DNA of 64,000 bases from Pseudomonadales bacterium (GCA_029251375.1 JAQXDL010000049.1:434001-498000); one strand, 5' to 3'; counted from the first letter of the stretch, positions 1 to 9,042 are shown. Notes: a model not told the origin generated them from the letters alone. Numbers and translations are program-made.

Positions 1-1116
1 AAAGAATTTACCAGTGATCAACATCAATTCCGTGAAAGTCTCACGCGTTTTATGCAAGCAAAGTCTACGCCGGATGATGTGCGTGAACAGATGACGACGG
101 AGCAGGGATACGACACCAAGGTCTGGCAACAGCTTTGTTCAGAACTGGGTGTTGCAGGGATTCATATCCCCGAACAGTATGGGGGATTTGGCTTCGGTCA
201 TATCGAGCTGGGAATCGTCATGGAAGAAATGGGTAAAAACTTGTTCTGTGGACCCTATTTATCGACATCGGTAATGTCTGCATCTGCCTTGATACATTGC
301 GCATCCGAGGATGCCAAAGAAGCGCTGTTGCCTGATATTGCAATGGGTCAGTCAATAGTGACCCTGGTCATGGATAATCTTGACGCACCGGAACGGGTTG
401 GTTCTAAAATTCAGGAAAATAGCAATTTGATTACCGGCACCGCAAACATTGTTGTAGATGCTGCCGCTGCCGATAGCATGTTGGTGGTCGCGACATCATC
501 CTCCGGGTTAGGGTTGTTTCTTGTAAAAGCAAATGACAGCAACGTAGTGGTGACAAGCCGTGAATCGCTTGATCCCACGCGTAAGCTGTGTGAAGTGACA
601 TTCAGTAATGCGAGTGCACAAAAAGTTGGCGATGTTGACTTGGGCACTCTGCAACGAGTTTGGCGTGATTGCAGCGTCGCACTCGCCCACGAAATGATTG
701 GCGGAGCTCAATATCTTTTATCGTCAACTATCGAATACACGAAGTTAAGGGTGCAGTTTGGTCGTCCGATCGGTTCCTTTCAGGCATTAAAACATCGTTG
801 TGCAGATCTATTGATGGAGGTCGAGTTTGCGCGGGCTTCGACATACCATGCGGCGCGACTGTTGGATGCTACGACAACAATAGATGGAGTGGCAGAGACA
901 GAAGTCTACGCACCCCACATGGCGAAGGCGCTCGCAGCGGATACTTATAGCAACGTTGCACGTGCGGCGGTCCAACTGCGAGGCGGCATTGGCTTTACCT
1001 GGGAAGATGACACGCATCTTTGGTTTAAGCGTGCAAAAAGCTCCGAGGTATTTTTAGGTACACCCGAGCGCCATAGAGAATGGATGATGCAGTTGATGGA
1101 AGGAGAGACCTCTTGA
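1..1116 (+). CDS. Acyl-CoA dehydrogenase family protein (5' end outside window)
   Basis: The reading frame is open from base 1, so the N-terminus lies upstream; the first ATG at 52 is internal to a typical ACAD N-terminal helix. About 371 residues are visible. The IPEQYGGFGFG segment, the VQFGRPIGSFQALKHRCADL segment and the C-terminal QLRGGIGFTWEDDTHLWFKR segment are ACAD landmarks. The mid-region is poorly conserved and lacks a clear FAD-contact motif of the SEPGSGSD type. This is typical of the smaller subunit of heteromeric acyl-CoA dehydrogenases such as actinobacterial FadE28. It overlaps the next dehydrogenase gene by 1 base, which supports co-translation and an alpha2beta2 enzyme (inference). 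Probable role: FAD-dependent alpha,beta-dehydrogenation of an acyl-CoA. The substrate cannot be read from sequence. Confidence 0.9.
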   Translation, partial: KEFTSDQHQFRESLTRFMQAKSTPDDVREQMTTEQGYDTKVWQQLCSELGVAGIHIPEQYGGFGFGHIELGIVMEEMGKNLFCGPYLSTSVMSASALIHCASEDAKEALLPDIAMGQSIVTLVMDNLDAPERVGSKIQENSNLITGTANIVVDAAAADSMLVVATSSSGLGLFLVKANDSNVVVTSRESLDPTRKLCEVTFSNASAQKVGDVDLGTLQRVWRDCSVALAHEMIGGAQYLLSSTIEYTKLRVQFGRPIGSFQALKHRCADLLMEVEFARASTYHAARLLDATTTIDGVAETEVYAPHMAKALAADTYSNVARAAVQLRGGIGFTWEDDTHLWFKRAKSSEVFLGTPERHREWMMQLMEGETS

Positions 1117-2366
1117 TGGACCATAATATTATTAGGCGGGAAGTGACGGATTGGCTTGAGCAAAACTGGTCAGCCGAATTGAGTTTAATCGAGTGGCGAA
1201 ATCGACTGGTAGACGGTGGTTGGGCTGCGCCAAACTGGCCGGTTGAGAATTTTGGACGTGGCTTTTCTGTTGATGAAACGCAGGTCGTCAGTGACGTTTT
1301 TCGTAACAAAGGGGTCGTTTTTGCTTCGCAGGGAGGGCCGCGTAGGCTAGCAGCAGAAACCATTCTTATCCACGGCAACGATGAACAAAAACAGCGATAT
1401 CTAAGGCAAACACTGACGGGTGAAAATGCTTGGTGTCAGCTCTTTAGCGAACCTGGCAGCGGCTCTGATCTGGCGGGCTCCAGCACAAAAGCTGAAAAGC
1501 GCGATGGACGGTGGATCATCAATGGTCAAAAAGTGTGGACCACCAGTGCGCATCACGCGGACTTTGGCATCCTGTTAGCACGTTCAGATTGGGACTTGCC
1601 AAAGCATCAAGGGCTTAGCTATTTCTTGATCAACATGCGACAGCCTGGTGTAGAAGTGCGCCCGTTGCGACAGATGAATGGCCACGCTTCGTTCAACGAA
1701 GTGTTTATGACCGATGCGGAAGTATCTTTCGATGATTTACTTGATGGTGAAGGTAATGGCTGGGCGGTCGCCGCATCAACGCTGTCGTTTGAACGTCGCG
1801 GCTTTGCGCAAGCCAGACAGACCAGTGGCGTCTCAGTAGAGCGGGTTGGCAGGGTTTATGACGAGTATGAAGCGGAACTGGCAATCGACAATGAACCGTA
1901 TACTTGGTATCCGCAACGCCAAGGTCGAGTTGATCTGGTGTTAGATCGAGCGAAGCAAACCGGCGCGATCGCGTCAGCTTCGACTCGTCAGGAGATTGCC
2001 AAGCTATTGTCAATGAAACGGGCATCAGAGCTTGCGGCGGAACAAGCAGAAGCGACAAGGCGTGCGGGTACCAATGAGGTTATCCCGGCGGGTTCTATTG
2101 GTAAGTTGGCTGCAAGTGTAATTGCGCGCCAAGCGGCTCATGTACACACGTTAATTTCGGGGTCTGAAGCAATGTTGAGTGGCGAACATTCGGCGGAGAA
2201 CGGAATGATTGCGGAAACATTGATTTCGGTACCGGCAATATCTATTGCGGGCGGCACAGATGAAATTCAACGCAACATCATTGCGGAGAGGGTGCTAGGT
2301 ATGCCAAAAGAACAACGTTCTGATACGGGACCTTTTAGAGACATTAAACGTAATATCGATAGCTGA
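1116..2366 (+). CDS. Acyl-CoA dehydrogenase, probable partner subunit
   Basis: 416 residues. I chose the ATG at 1116, which shares its A with the upstream TGA and has AAGGAGAG just upstream; an upstream in-frame ATG at 1080 lies inside the previous gene. ACAD features: QLFSEPGSGSDLAGSSTKAE (about residues 112-131), DGRWIINGQKVWTTSAHHAD, and the C-terminal SIAGGTDEIQRNIIAERVLG typical of FAD/CoA-binding ACADs. Residues 232-275 form an acidic, charged stretch with a Tyr-rich insert. The architecture resembles the larger subunit of FadE28/FadE29-type heteromers. It is probably co-transcribed with the upstream dehydrogenase and with the acyl-CoA synthetase 108 bases downstream. The three genes would activate a carboxylic acid to its CoA ester and oxidise it. 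Confidence 0.93.
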   Translation: MDHNIIRREVTDWLEQNWSAELSLIEWRNRLVDGGWAAPNWPVENFGRGFSVDETQVVSDVFRNKGVVFASQGGPRRLAAETILIHGNDEQKQRYLRQTLTGENAWCQLFSEPGSGSDLAGSSTKAEKRDGRWIINGQKVWTTSAHHADFGILLARSDWDLPKHQGLSYFLINMRQPGVEVRPLRQMNGHASFNEVFMTDAEVSFDDLLDGEGNGWAVAASTLSFERRGFAQARQTSGVSVERVGRVYDEYEAELAIDNEPYTWYPQRQGRVDLVLDRAKQTGAIASASTRQEIAKLLSMKRASELAAEQAEATRRAGTNEVIPAGSIGKLAASVIARQAAHVHTLISGSEAMLSGEHSAENGMIAETLISVPAISIAGGTDEIQRNIIAERVLGMPKEQRSDTGPFRDIKRNIDS

Positions 2367-2474
2367 TTCAGAGCAAGCAATAGCAACTAACAAGGTAACT
2401 GTGTTGCTAGCTTTTTCTTGCTGCAAGATAAAATCGGAACACCAATAAAATCAAATAATAATAAGAAAGCCAAA

Positions 2475-3998
2475 ATGGAAATGATTCCCTCCGACTACCC
2501 GCGTGATCATACCGCCATTGTCATGGCTGCTACGGGCAAAACCGTAACTTACGGTGAACTTGAAGATCTATCGAATCAGATTGCGCATTTGTTTCGATCA
2601 CTAGGTGCGAAACGCGGCGATGTTATCGCGTTGTGCATGGAAAACCATTGGCTGTTCTTACCGGTTTGTTGGGCCGCCTTTAGGTCGGGCTTGTACTTCA
2701 CTGCCATTAGTTATCGCCTGCAAGCTTCGGAAGTTGAATATATTGTCAATGATTGTGGTGCGAAGGTTTTAATTACTTCTAAGATGTTAGAAGCGAACTT
2801 TCGTGCACTCAAGCCAAAACTCGAAAACGCTCCAGTCTGCTTTATGGTCGACGGCGAAAGCGATGCTGCCAGTTCCTTCGAATCGGCTATCAGCAATCAA
2901 CTGACTTGCCCTATTGATGATGAGTCCTATGGTGAACGGTTACTATATTCTTCAGGTACAACAGGTAACCCGAAAGGCATTAAGAAGCCTTTGCCCGAGT
3001 ATGAGTTGGGGGCGGAGATCGAAACGGTGATCGCGGCGAATCGTTATGAGTATAACTCTGACACCATCTATCTTTCGCCGGCGCCTCTGTATCATGCGGC
3101 GCCGTTAGGATTCAACATGACCCTTACTCGATTTGGCGCCACCACGGTAATCATGGAGCACTTTGATGCGCAAGAATCTTTAAGGCTGATTGAAGCGCAC
3201 CATATTACACACAGCCAATGGGTGCCTACGATGTTCGTTCGTATGTTAAAACTGCCCGATGATGTGCGACAACAATATGATATGTCCAGTTTGAAATTTG
3301 CCGTCCACGCGGCGGCGCCTTGTCCGGTCGATGTTAAAGAGCAGATGATTCAATGGTGGGGGCCTGTGATTTGGGAATACTACGCAGGTACTGAATCAAC
3401 AGGTCGAACTATCATAGACTCAGTTGAATGGTTAGCGCACAAGGGTTCGGTCGGTCGAGCGGTCGATTGCAGCATACATATAGTGGATGATAACGATGAC
3501 CCTTTGCCAACCGGTGAGATTGGTGGTGTCTATTTCGAGAGTAAACTTACCTTTGAATATCTGAATGATCCCGTTAAAACAGCTGAAGCAACCTCAAAAC
3601 AAGGTTGGACTACGCTTGGTGATGTTGGCTATTTAGATGATGAAGGCTATTTGTATTTAACGGACAGGAAGTCTTTCATGATCATTTCCGGCGGTGTGAA
3701 TATTTATCCGCAAGAAACAGAAAATGCACTTATTTCTCATCCCAAGGTGATGGATGTTGCTGTCTTTGGAGTGCCGGATGCAGACTTTGGTGAAGCAGTT
3801 AAAGCCGTTGTGCAGCCTATGAATATGGAAGAAATTGGAGCTGAACTCGAAGCCGAGTTGATTGCCTATTGCCGGTCAAAAATTTCACACATCAAGTGTC
3901 CAAAGAGCGTCGATTTTCTTGAGGAGCTGCCGCGTCACCCTACTGGCAAACTCTACAAACGATTGCTCAAGGATCAGTACTGGCAAACGTCAGCTTAG
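2475..3998 (+). CDS. AMP-dependent acyl-CoA synthetase (ANL superfamily)
   Basis: 507 residues from the ATG at 2475; a TTG at 2418 would add 19 low-complexity residues (lysine- and asparagine-rich) and looks less likely. Signatures in order: the P-loop-like YSSGTTGNPKGIKKP (about residues 159-173), the adenine-binding YYAGTEST, the hinge region TLGDVGYLDDEGYLYLTDR followed by KSFMIISGGVNIYPQETE, and the C-terminal PTGKLYKR with the catalytic lysine. It ligates a carboxylate to CoA through an acyl-adenylate in the cytoplasm. Its position directly after a dehydrogenase pair suggests a dedicated activator for the same substrate, as FadD17-like enzymes do for sterol side chains (analogy only). 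Chain length cannot be inferred. Confidence 0.93.
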   Translation: MEMIPSDYPRDHTAIVMAATGKTVTYGELEDLSNQIAHLFRSLGAKRGDVIALCMENHWLFLPVCWAAFRSGLYFTAISYRLQASEVEYIVNDCGAKVLITSKMLEANFRALKPKLENAPVCFMVDGESDAASSFESAISNQLTCPIDDESYGERLLYSSGTTGNPKGIKKPLPEYELGAEIETVIAANRYEYNSDTIYLSPAPLYHAAPLGFNMTLTRFGATTVIMEHFDAQESLRLIEAHHITHSQWVPTMFVRMLKLPDDVRQQYDMSSLKFAVHAAAPCPVDVKEQMIQWWGPVIWEYYAGTESTGRTIIDSVEWLAHKGSVGRAVDCSIHIVDDNDDPLPTGEIGGVYFESKLTFEYLNDPVKTAEATSKQGWTTLGDVGYLDDEGYLYLTDRKSFMIISGGVNIYPQETENALISHPKVMDVAVFGVPDADFGEAVKAVVQPMNMEEIGAELEAELIAYCRSKISHIKCPKSVDFLEELPRHPTGKLYKRLLKDQYWQTSA

Positions 3999-4286
3999 AA
4001 GGTCTTTTAAACGAAGGGCTATGTGATAGGATTTTCGAATGGTTGGAGCGCCGCGATCAACAAAAGGTGGTTTTATTGAACCGGTGGTTTAATCAGGAAA
4101 AGAGCGGCAACAGCAAGTACGCACCAAAAAGTGCGATGGCAACGATGCTTAGCAAGTCAAACTTAGTAGAACGAATACTCATAGCCCAGGATATTACCTG
4201 CGAGCTACAACTCAGTGAAGAAACAATTTCTGCTATTGATATAACCGGTTTTCATATTCAACGGCGTCTCGCCGGCACTATCAATG

Positions 4287-5270
4287 TTATGTAATCGACA
4301 ATATAACGGCCAGAGAAGCGGGTAGCACAATTGCCCACAAGCCTACTCCGACGACAAGTACTCGGCCCCTTAATTTTTGCAATGTGTCGCGGCTTATCTC
4401 GGCGCCGAGACAGAATAGTGCGATTACCAGCAGCATTGAGCTTGAGAGTTTCGCAATTTCTGGCACGATTTCTGGAAGTGGCAACATTGAACCCGCTAGA
4501 GAGGCTAGAACAAAAAGTATTACAAAGCCCGGAATCCTAATCTTCGCCTGCGGAGATTTCTCCAGCATTGAATAAAGCACCACCAGTGGGATAAGCCAAA
4601 GTGTTCGTCCCAGTTTAATTGTGGTGGCGACGGCGGCGGCTTCTTCGCCGTAGATCGCTGCGGTTGCGACCACTGAGGATGTGTCGTGAATCGCCAATGC
4701 AGCCCATAGGCCAAACTGCAGCTGTGAGAGCTCAAGCCAGTGACCGATCCAAGGCAAGCAAAATAGGGCAACGGCGTTCAGCAGAAAAACCAAAGCCAAG
4801 ACAACGCCCGTTTGTTCTGCCGGAGCCTTAATTATCGGCGATAGGGTCGCAATAGCCGTTCCGCCACAAATTGACGTTCCAGCGGCAATCAGGCGAGTTG
4901 CCCCTAAGTCACAGCCGAGAAGTCGGCCAAGGCTTAATCCAGCCGCGAGGGTGAATAACGCATAACCGCCGACCAAAAGGGCATAGTCACTGCTCAGTGC
5001 GAGCATCTGCCCTGCATCTAGTCTGAGCCCTAGCATCACAATAGCGGCCTGAAGTGCCATTCGGCCGTAGCGCGAAGGCAGTGGAACCGGATTGACGTTC
5101 AATATGACCGATATAGCTGCAGCTGTTAACAATGCTAGAGCGGGGTTGCCATACCAGAGCAGTATCGGCAGGGCGATAACGGAAAGAACGTAGGCTGCGA
5201 CTCGCCGCTTCGCGATCATTAATTGTCCCTTAATAGCTGGCTTCAAGGGCACATGATATAGGGCGGTCAC
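4287..5270 (-). CDS. YeiH/UPF0324 family putative sulfate exporter
   Basis: 327 residues from a GTG at 5270; an ATG at 5219 (product starting MIAKRRVAAY) preceded by AAGGGA is an equally good start and gives 310 residues. The protein is very hydrophobic with about 9-10 predicted membrane segments. It carries family landmarks: GRMALQAAIVMLGLRLD near residue 68, GTSICGGTAIATLSPIIKA near residue 131, and AIHDTSSVVATAAIYG with the conserved HDTSSVV motif near residue 192. The YeiH family is annotated as inner-membrane exporters on weak experimental grounds. It lies convergent to the synthetase gene with 288 bases between them, and shares no obvious operon with the monooxygenase upstream. Confidence 0.88.
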   Translation of the reverse strand: MTALYHVPLKPAIKGQLMIAKRRVAAYVLSVIALPILLWYGNPALALLTAAAISVILNVNPVPLPSRYGRMALQAAIVMLGLRLDAGQMLALSSDYALLVGGYALFTLAAGLSLGRLLGCDLGATRLIAAGTSICGGTAIATLSPIIKAPAEQTGVVLALVFLLNAVALFCLPWIGHWLELSQLQFGLWAALAIHDTSSVVATAAIYGEEAAAVATTIKLGRTLWLIPLVVLYSMLEKSPQAKIRIPGFVILFVLASLAGSMLPLPEIVPEIAKLSSSMLLVIALFCLGAEISRDTLQKLRGRVLVVGVGLWAIVLPASLAVILSIT

Positions 5271-5324
5271 TGATATAACTATTAGTTAATCACTTATAAC
5301 TAAAATTTTAGTCGAGATTTTGAT

Positions 5325-6515
5325 CTACACAGATTTGGGTGTGACCGCCTGGGTCGCATCGTATTGATAAATGCCTTTCATAATGTGCTGTTGTGATGTC
5401 TTCATTGCTCGGTTTCGTAACCAGGCGGCAACACCGGATAGATGAAAGACCTTAGCGTTTCGGCGAGAACCGTTTTGTATTGCCGCGGTCCGCTTTTTCC
5501 TGAGTTGTTCATAGTGCTGCAGTGCCTCATCGACACTCGCATCGTGAGATAAGCAGTCAGCAATGACCATCGAATCTTCGATTGCCATGGCCGCGCCTTG
5601 TGCCATAAAAGGTAGGGTGGGATGACATGCATCCCCTAACAGTGTCACTCGCTGTTTTGTCCATCGGGCCATTGGTGGTCGATCGTGTAAGGCCCACTTA
5701 AATAGTTGGGCCTCGTCAATATTATCGATGAGTTGTTGGATGTTGTCGTGCCAGCCATTGAAGTCTGATTTTAACTCGCTCAAGTTTCCTCGTTCAGTCC
5801 AAGACTCGGTTTGCCACCCCTGTTTTTCGACGACGCAAACACAATTGATAAACTCACCGCCTTTTACGTAATAGTGGACAAAATGTTTGTGGGGTCCGAG
5901 CCAAGCTGTCGACATTGGCTTGACCATATTCGGCTCTAAACGTTGAGTTGGAACAAGCGCGCGCCAGGCAATGTTGCCGGTAAAATGTGGTTTCTCATGC
6001 CCCCACATTGATGCGCGAATTTTTGAGTGAATGCCGTCCGCACCGATCAGCAGGTCACCTGTAAAAGTTTGATCGTTTGTGACGACCGAAACCCCATCAT
6101 CGTTTTGAGAGAAACGATCAATGTTGGACTCTAAGTGAAGTGTGATGTTTTTCTGTTGGGATGCGGTGTCAACTAATAGACGTAACAGATCGCCGCGGTG
6201 AATGTGGTAGTAGGGCGCGCCAAATTGCAACGTTGCGGCATTACCCAATATGGATTCAGACAGTACGTCCGCGGTTTTCCAGTGACGTAGTTGGGTACCC
6301 TCAGGTAGAAAGCCGTGCTGTTGTAACGACTCTTGCAAGCCCAGATAGTGCAACACACGGGAACAGTTGGGGCTGAGTTGAATACCCGCGCCGATTTCCT
6401 CAAAGCGCTCGGACTGTTCAAACAGGTCAACACGGTGTCCTTTCTTGGCAAGACAAAGCGCCGACGTTAACCCACCAATACCACCACCTGTAATCAAAAC
6501 ATGTTGGTACTTCAT
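5325..6515 (-). CDS. FAD-dependent aromatic-ring-type monooxygenase (PF01494)
   Basis: 396 residues. All three fingerprints of class A flavoprotein monooxygenases are visible: the N-terminal dinucleotide fold ITGGGIGGLTSALCLAKKGH (residues 7-26), the DG motif DLLIGADGIHSKIR (about 154-167) and the second FAD motif TLLGDACHPTLPFMAQGA (about 289-306). Salicylate 1-hydroxylase-like and 6-hydroxynicotinate 3-monooxygenase-like enzymes are the nearest remembered relatives. It would hydroxylate an aromatic or related ring using NAD(P)H and O2. The downstream gene on the same strand is the YeiH exporter. The upstream gene encodes the DDN-like protein, with only 4 bases between them, so the two are probably co-transcribed. 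Confidence 0.92.
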   Translation of the reverse strand: MKYQHVLITGGGIGGLTSALCLAKKGHRVDLFEQSERFEEIGAGIQLSPNCSRVLHYLGLQESLQQHGFLPEGTQLRHWKTADVLSESILGNAATLQFGAPYYHIHRGDLLRLLVDTASQQKNITLHLESNIDRFSQNDDGVSVVTNDQTFTGDLLIGADGIHSKIRASMWGHEKPHFTGNIAWRALVPTQRLEPNMVKPMSTAWLGPHKHFVHYYVKGGEFINCVCVVEKQGWQTESWTERGNLSELKSDFNGWHDNIQQLIDNIDEAQLFKWALHDRPPMARWTKQRVTLLGDACHPTLPFMAQGAAMAIEDSMVIADCLSHDASVDEALQHYEQLRKKRTAAIQNGSRRNAKVFHLSGVAAWLRNRAMKTSQQHIMKGIYQYDATQAVTPKSV

Positions 6516-6519
6516 AATA

Positions 6520-7056
6520 TTAGTGTTTGTCCGCGTATTCGGTAGAGAGGCTTGTTTCAGCTAAAGTGATAACGACAAGTTTACCGTTTAACCAAGCCGG
6601 CAACCATTTTGGCGCGGTAGGCCGCAGTTTTAAAAACACCTGGTTTGTGTAGTCTGGATCGTCAAGCACAACGACCGCGGAGCCGGTTAATGACTCCCCC
6701 CTAATGAGCAATTGAACCTGTGTCGGTGCTGAAGCAAATTCACGCCACCATCCACCATCAACGCCGATAAAAACGAGGTTATCTTGCTGTAGGTAATTAA
6801 CGGGTACAGAACGGCCACTTGGTAGGTCAATAAGCGCCACTAAAGCTGCGCGTCCACCGTTGGGGTTGTTGATAATTTCCTTTATGACCCTCGGATTGGC
6901 GATCTGTTCGGCGTAGTACTTTAAACCGACAAAAAGGAGCCCTAGTACAATGATCGTACTCATGATCCAATGGCGTTTTTTCACGATGACTCCTAGATTG
7001 CGACTATTATTCAAAAGCGCTTGCTTGCTTCGGGTAGATTCGCTAACAATTTTCAT
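6520..7056 (-). CDS. Membrane-anchored protein resembling deazaflavin-dependent nitroreductase (DDN) fold
   Basis: 178 residues from ATG 7056; an ATG at 6963 would start right at the membrane segment. Residues about 32-48 (STIIVLGLLFVGLKYYA) form one transmembrane helix. The remainder reads like the split beta-barrel of the DDN/F420H2-dependent quinone reductase family: the short LIDLPSGRSVPVNYL element, a hydrophobic strand ending FIGVDGGWWREFASAPTQV, then VQLLIRGESLTGSAVVV. In DDN proteins the corresponding positions are GRKSG..R..PV.Y and a WW.NL...P.V turn. The F420 genes at 59-64 kb make an F420 cofactor plausible. Pyridoxamine-phosphate-oxidase-like barrels are the alternative. The fold call is by eye and moderate. 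It lies 4 bases upstream of the flavin monooxygenase. Confidence 0.65.
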   Translation of the reverse strand: MKIVSESTRSKQALLNNSRNLGVIVKKRHWIMSTIIVLGLLFVGLKYYAEQIANPRVIKEIINNPNGGRAALVALIDLPSGRSVPVNYLQQDNLVFIGVDGGWWREFASAPTQVQLLIRGESLTGSAVVVLDDPDYTNQVFLKLRPTAPKWLPAWLNGKLVVITLAETSLSTEYADKH

Positions 7057-7129
7057 CGACTATTTCTCGATAAACCTATCTTAACTGATCAGTGTATCTT
7101 TGTGGTGGTCGCAACGAGACTCAGCAACG

Positions 7130-7181
7130 ATAACAACAGGTTACAACAGCGGGTCACAACAACAGGTCACAACAACAGGTC
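7130..7181. repeat. Four imperfect 13-bp tandem units
   Basis: Units ataacaacaggtt, acaacagcgggtc, acaacaacaggtc and acaacaacaggtc run head to tail without gaps, between the 3' end of the 356-aa gene and the 5' end of the DDN-like gene, both on the minus strand. The 13-bp length is not a multiple of three and no supported gene covers it. It is one of many similar intergenic repeats in this window. Confidence 0.85.
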
Positions 7182-7225
7182 GACACGACAGCGTGGCATA
7201 CCAGCCAAATTTAGAAATGCGATCG

Positions 7226-8296
7226 CTAGGTAATGACCCAGCGAACCGTTGCGGTTTCATCGTTGTTGCTCTGATGTGAGACGGCAAGTGATCTTCTTGT
7301 CTGCATAGACTGAAGCGCACCGACCCACAAGTCTTTCCAGCAGTCGAAGACAAGGTCGGATTGGTCTGCAGAAAGGTCACGGGTAATTCTCAAGCCCTGC
7401 TGTATCAAAATAATGGAGGCGCTATTGTCATTGATAGTGACGGAATCCCCCATACCTTCAAGCATAGCTTTGAGATAAAACGCCGCATCGTTCAAGTTAC
7501 CATCCAAGGCCCCCAGGCCAGCTTTCGTTTCTTGAAAGTACTGTAGTCCAATCAGGCGAGCTGCAAGGCTACCTAACAATTTAGTCTGATCCTCACCGAT
7601 AACCTGTGTGAGTGTGCACAGGCCATTTCTGACATATTCCATGGCATAGTTCCTGTTGGCTTTCTCAAGCCTGGCTTGGCTCCACTGTTCAGCCGGCACA
7701 GAGGGTTGAACGTACGCGTCGTATGCGGGTGGTGATTCATTTCGGGCAAAGCTCAGTCTTTCGTTCTCGGCTAGATCGTGATCGAATTCTTTGAAGTAGC
7801 CGCAAAAACCAAATTCTCCGGTCATATCCTCTGATACACAAACAAAGCCCAAACGAGGGTTCTTTAATGACACGCCATTGTGCCCATACCAACCTTTTAA
7901 AAAGCCTCGACTGACTTCGATCGGCAGGCCGCAGATAGTTGGACCATGGTACATCCAACGTGGATATCGAAATCGCACCCAGGCTTTGGTATTCGAGTCA
8001 GGCATATATTCAACACCAACCCCACCAATATTGTTTGACAGGACATGATACTGAGCGCAGGCGACCGCATCAGGCAGGTGTGAAAGCCCGAGTTTTTCAA
8101 AGCTAGAGAGGAATTTTTCTTCATGTTGGCGACGGAACAAACGAAACATCCAGTCTCCCATGACCTGTGGGCCCTTGCGGGTGGCAATCATCAGTTGTAA
8201 ACCAAGGAAGTAAGCATGATGAATGTGCGCCTGAGCTCGGATTTTGTCGATGTCTGTCAAGCAGAGATCCTCTTGTACTTTCCTGTGGGAAAACAT
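7226..8296 (-). CDS. Hypothetical protein, 356 aa, function unknown
   Basis: I do not recognise a characterised family. The start ATG is at 8296 and the protein is soluble, with no signal peptide or membrane helix. Notable stretches are HHAYFLGLQLMIATRKGPQV near residue 27, the aromatic segment AWVRFRYPRWMYHGPTICGL near residue 105, KGWYGHNGVSLKNPRLGFVC near residue 134, and NYAMEYVRNGL near residue 219. The dense His/Trp/Tyr/Cys content in residues 85-165 would suit a ligand- or metal-binding enzyme, but no catalytic motif can be named. I considered the ATC-hydrolase fold (PF14196) and cannot support it. It is divergent from the nitroreductase gene, with only 42 bases between the starts, so the two probably share a regulatory region. 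Confidence 0.8.
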   Translation of the reverse strand: MFSHRKVQEDLCLTDIDKIRAQAHIHHAYFLGLQLMIATRKGPQVMGDWMFRLFRRQHEEKFLSSFEKLGLSHLPDAVACAQYHVLSNNIGGVGVEYMPDSNTKAWVRFRYPRWMYHGPTICGLPIEVSRGFLKGWYGHNGVSLKNPRLGFVCVSEDMTGEFGFCGYFKEFDHDLAENERLSFARNESPPAYDAYVQPSVPAEQWSQARLEKANRNYAMEYVRNGLCTLTQVIGEDQTKLLGSLAARLIGLQYFQETKAGLGALDGNLNDAAFYLKAMLEGMGDSVTINDNSASIILIQQGLRITRDLSADQSDLVFDCWKDLWVGALQSMQTRRSLAVSHQSNNDETATVRWVIT

Positions 8297-8338
8297 TTAT
8301 GATACGGCTTCGATTTAATTGCAAGGTTTGTGTTTCGT

Positions 8339-9010
8339 ATGACTGATATGTCCTTTGAGGAAGCCGTGAAATCTCGACGATCTGTTCGAGGCTTTCTCGA
8401 TAAACGTGTGCCGGATGATGTGCTTAAAGACGTGTTTGATATAGCCCGCTGGGCACCGTCAGGTACGAATGTTCAACCGTGGCATACCTGTGTTGCATCA
8501 GGTGAAGTCCGAGATCGGATGCGGGCGGAAATGCTGCATCGCGTGAGCAATAAAGAGAAGGTCATTACCGATCACCCCGGTGACGGGAAATTAGGCGAAC
8601 CCTGGCGTGGCCGTAAGCGAGCCTGTGCGAAAGTATTGTACGATGCCATGGGGATTGAGTGGGAAGACAAGGCGGGCCGAGGTCGAGCAGCGATGCGGAA
8701 CTTTGAATTGTTTGATGCGCCCCACGCAGCATTTCTCTGTATGAATGAGACCTTTGGTGTGCAATCCGCGGCTGATGTCGGCATGTACGCACAGACGTTA
8801 ATGCTTGCGATGACGGCACACGGACTTGCATCCTGTGCCCAAGGAACACTAAGAAACTACCCCGACATGGTAAGGCAAGAGTTTGGCCTAGCGCCTGAAT
8901 TGAAAGTACTGTTCGGTATCAGCTTCGGTTATGAAGACCCGAACGTGCCGGCAAATAATGCGCGTACGATTCGCGCGCCGCTTGAAGAAACCGTTCAGTT
9001 TGCAGGCTAG
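8339..9010 (+). CDS. Nitroreductase family protein (FMN)
   Basis: 223 residues from ATG 8339; a GTG at 8330 and an ATG at 8348 are alternative starts. The N-terminal VKSRRSVRGFLDKRVPDDVL and ARWAPSGTNVQPWH (about residues 35-48) are the FMN-contact signatures of the nitroreductase fold. The C-terminal SAADVGMYAQTLMLAMTAHG followed by LASCAQG, and then LFGISFGYEDP, complete the family pattern. It would be a homodimeric NAD(P)H-dependent flavin reductase or dehydrogenase in the cytoplasm. The SDR and TauD-like genes follow on the same strand at short distances (32 and 52 bases), suggesting one transcript. No fusion to a CofE domain is present, unlike FbiB. Confidence 0.93.
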   Translation: MTDMSFEEAVKSRRSVRGFLDKRVPDDVLKDVFDIARWAPSGTNVQPWHTCVASGEVRDRMRAEMLHRVSNKEKVITDHPGDGKLGEPWRGRKRACAKVLYDAMGIEWEDKAGRGRAAMRNFELFDAPHAAFLCMNETFGVQSAADVGMYAQTLMLAMTAHGLASCAQGTLRNYPDMVRQEFGLAPELKVLFGISFGYEDPNVPANNARTIRAPLEETVQFAG

Positions 9011-9042
9011 TGACGCAGTAGCTACGATTTTTTAACAATTTT

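Noticed and set aside
4043-4294. 83-aa plus-strand frame after the first acyl-CoA synthetase
   Set aside because: No ribosome-binding site, no family likeness, and it runs into the 3' end of the convergent YeiH gene. The 288-base spacer shows nothing else.
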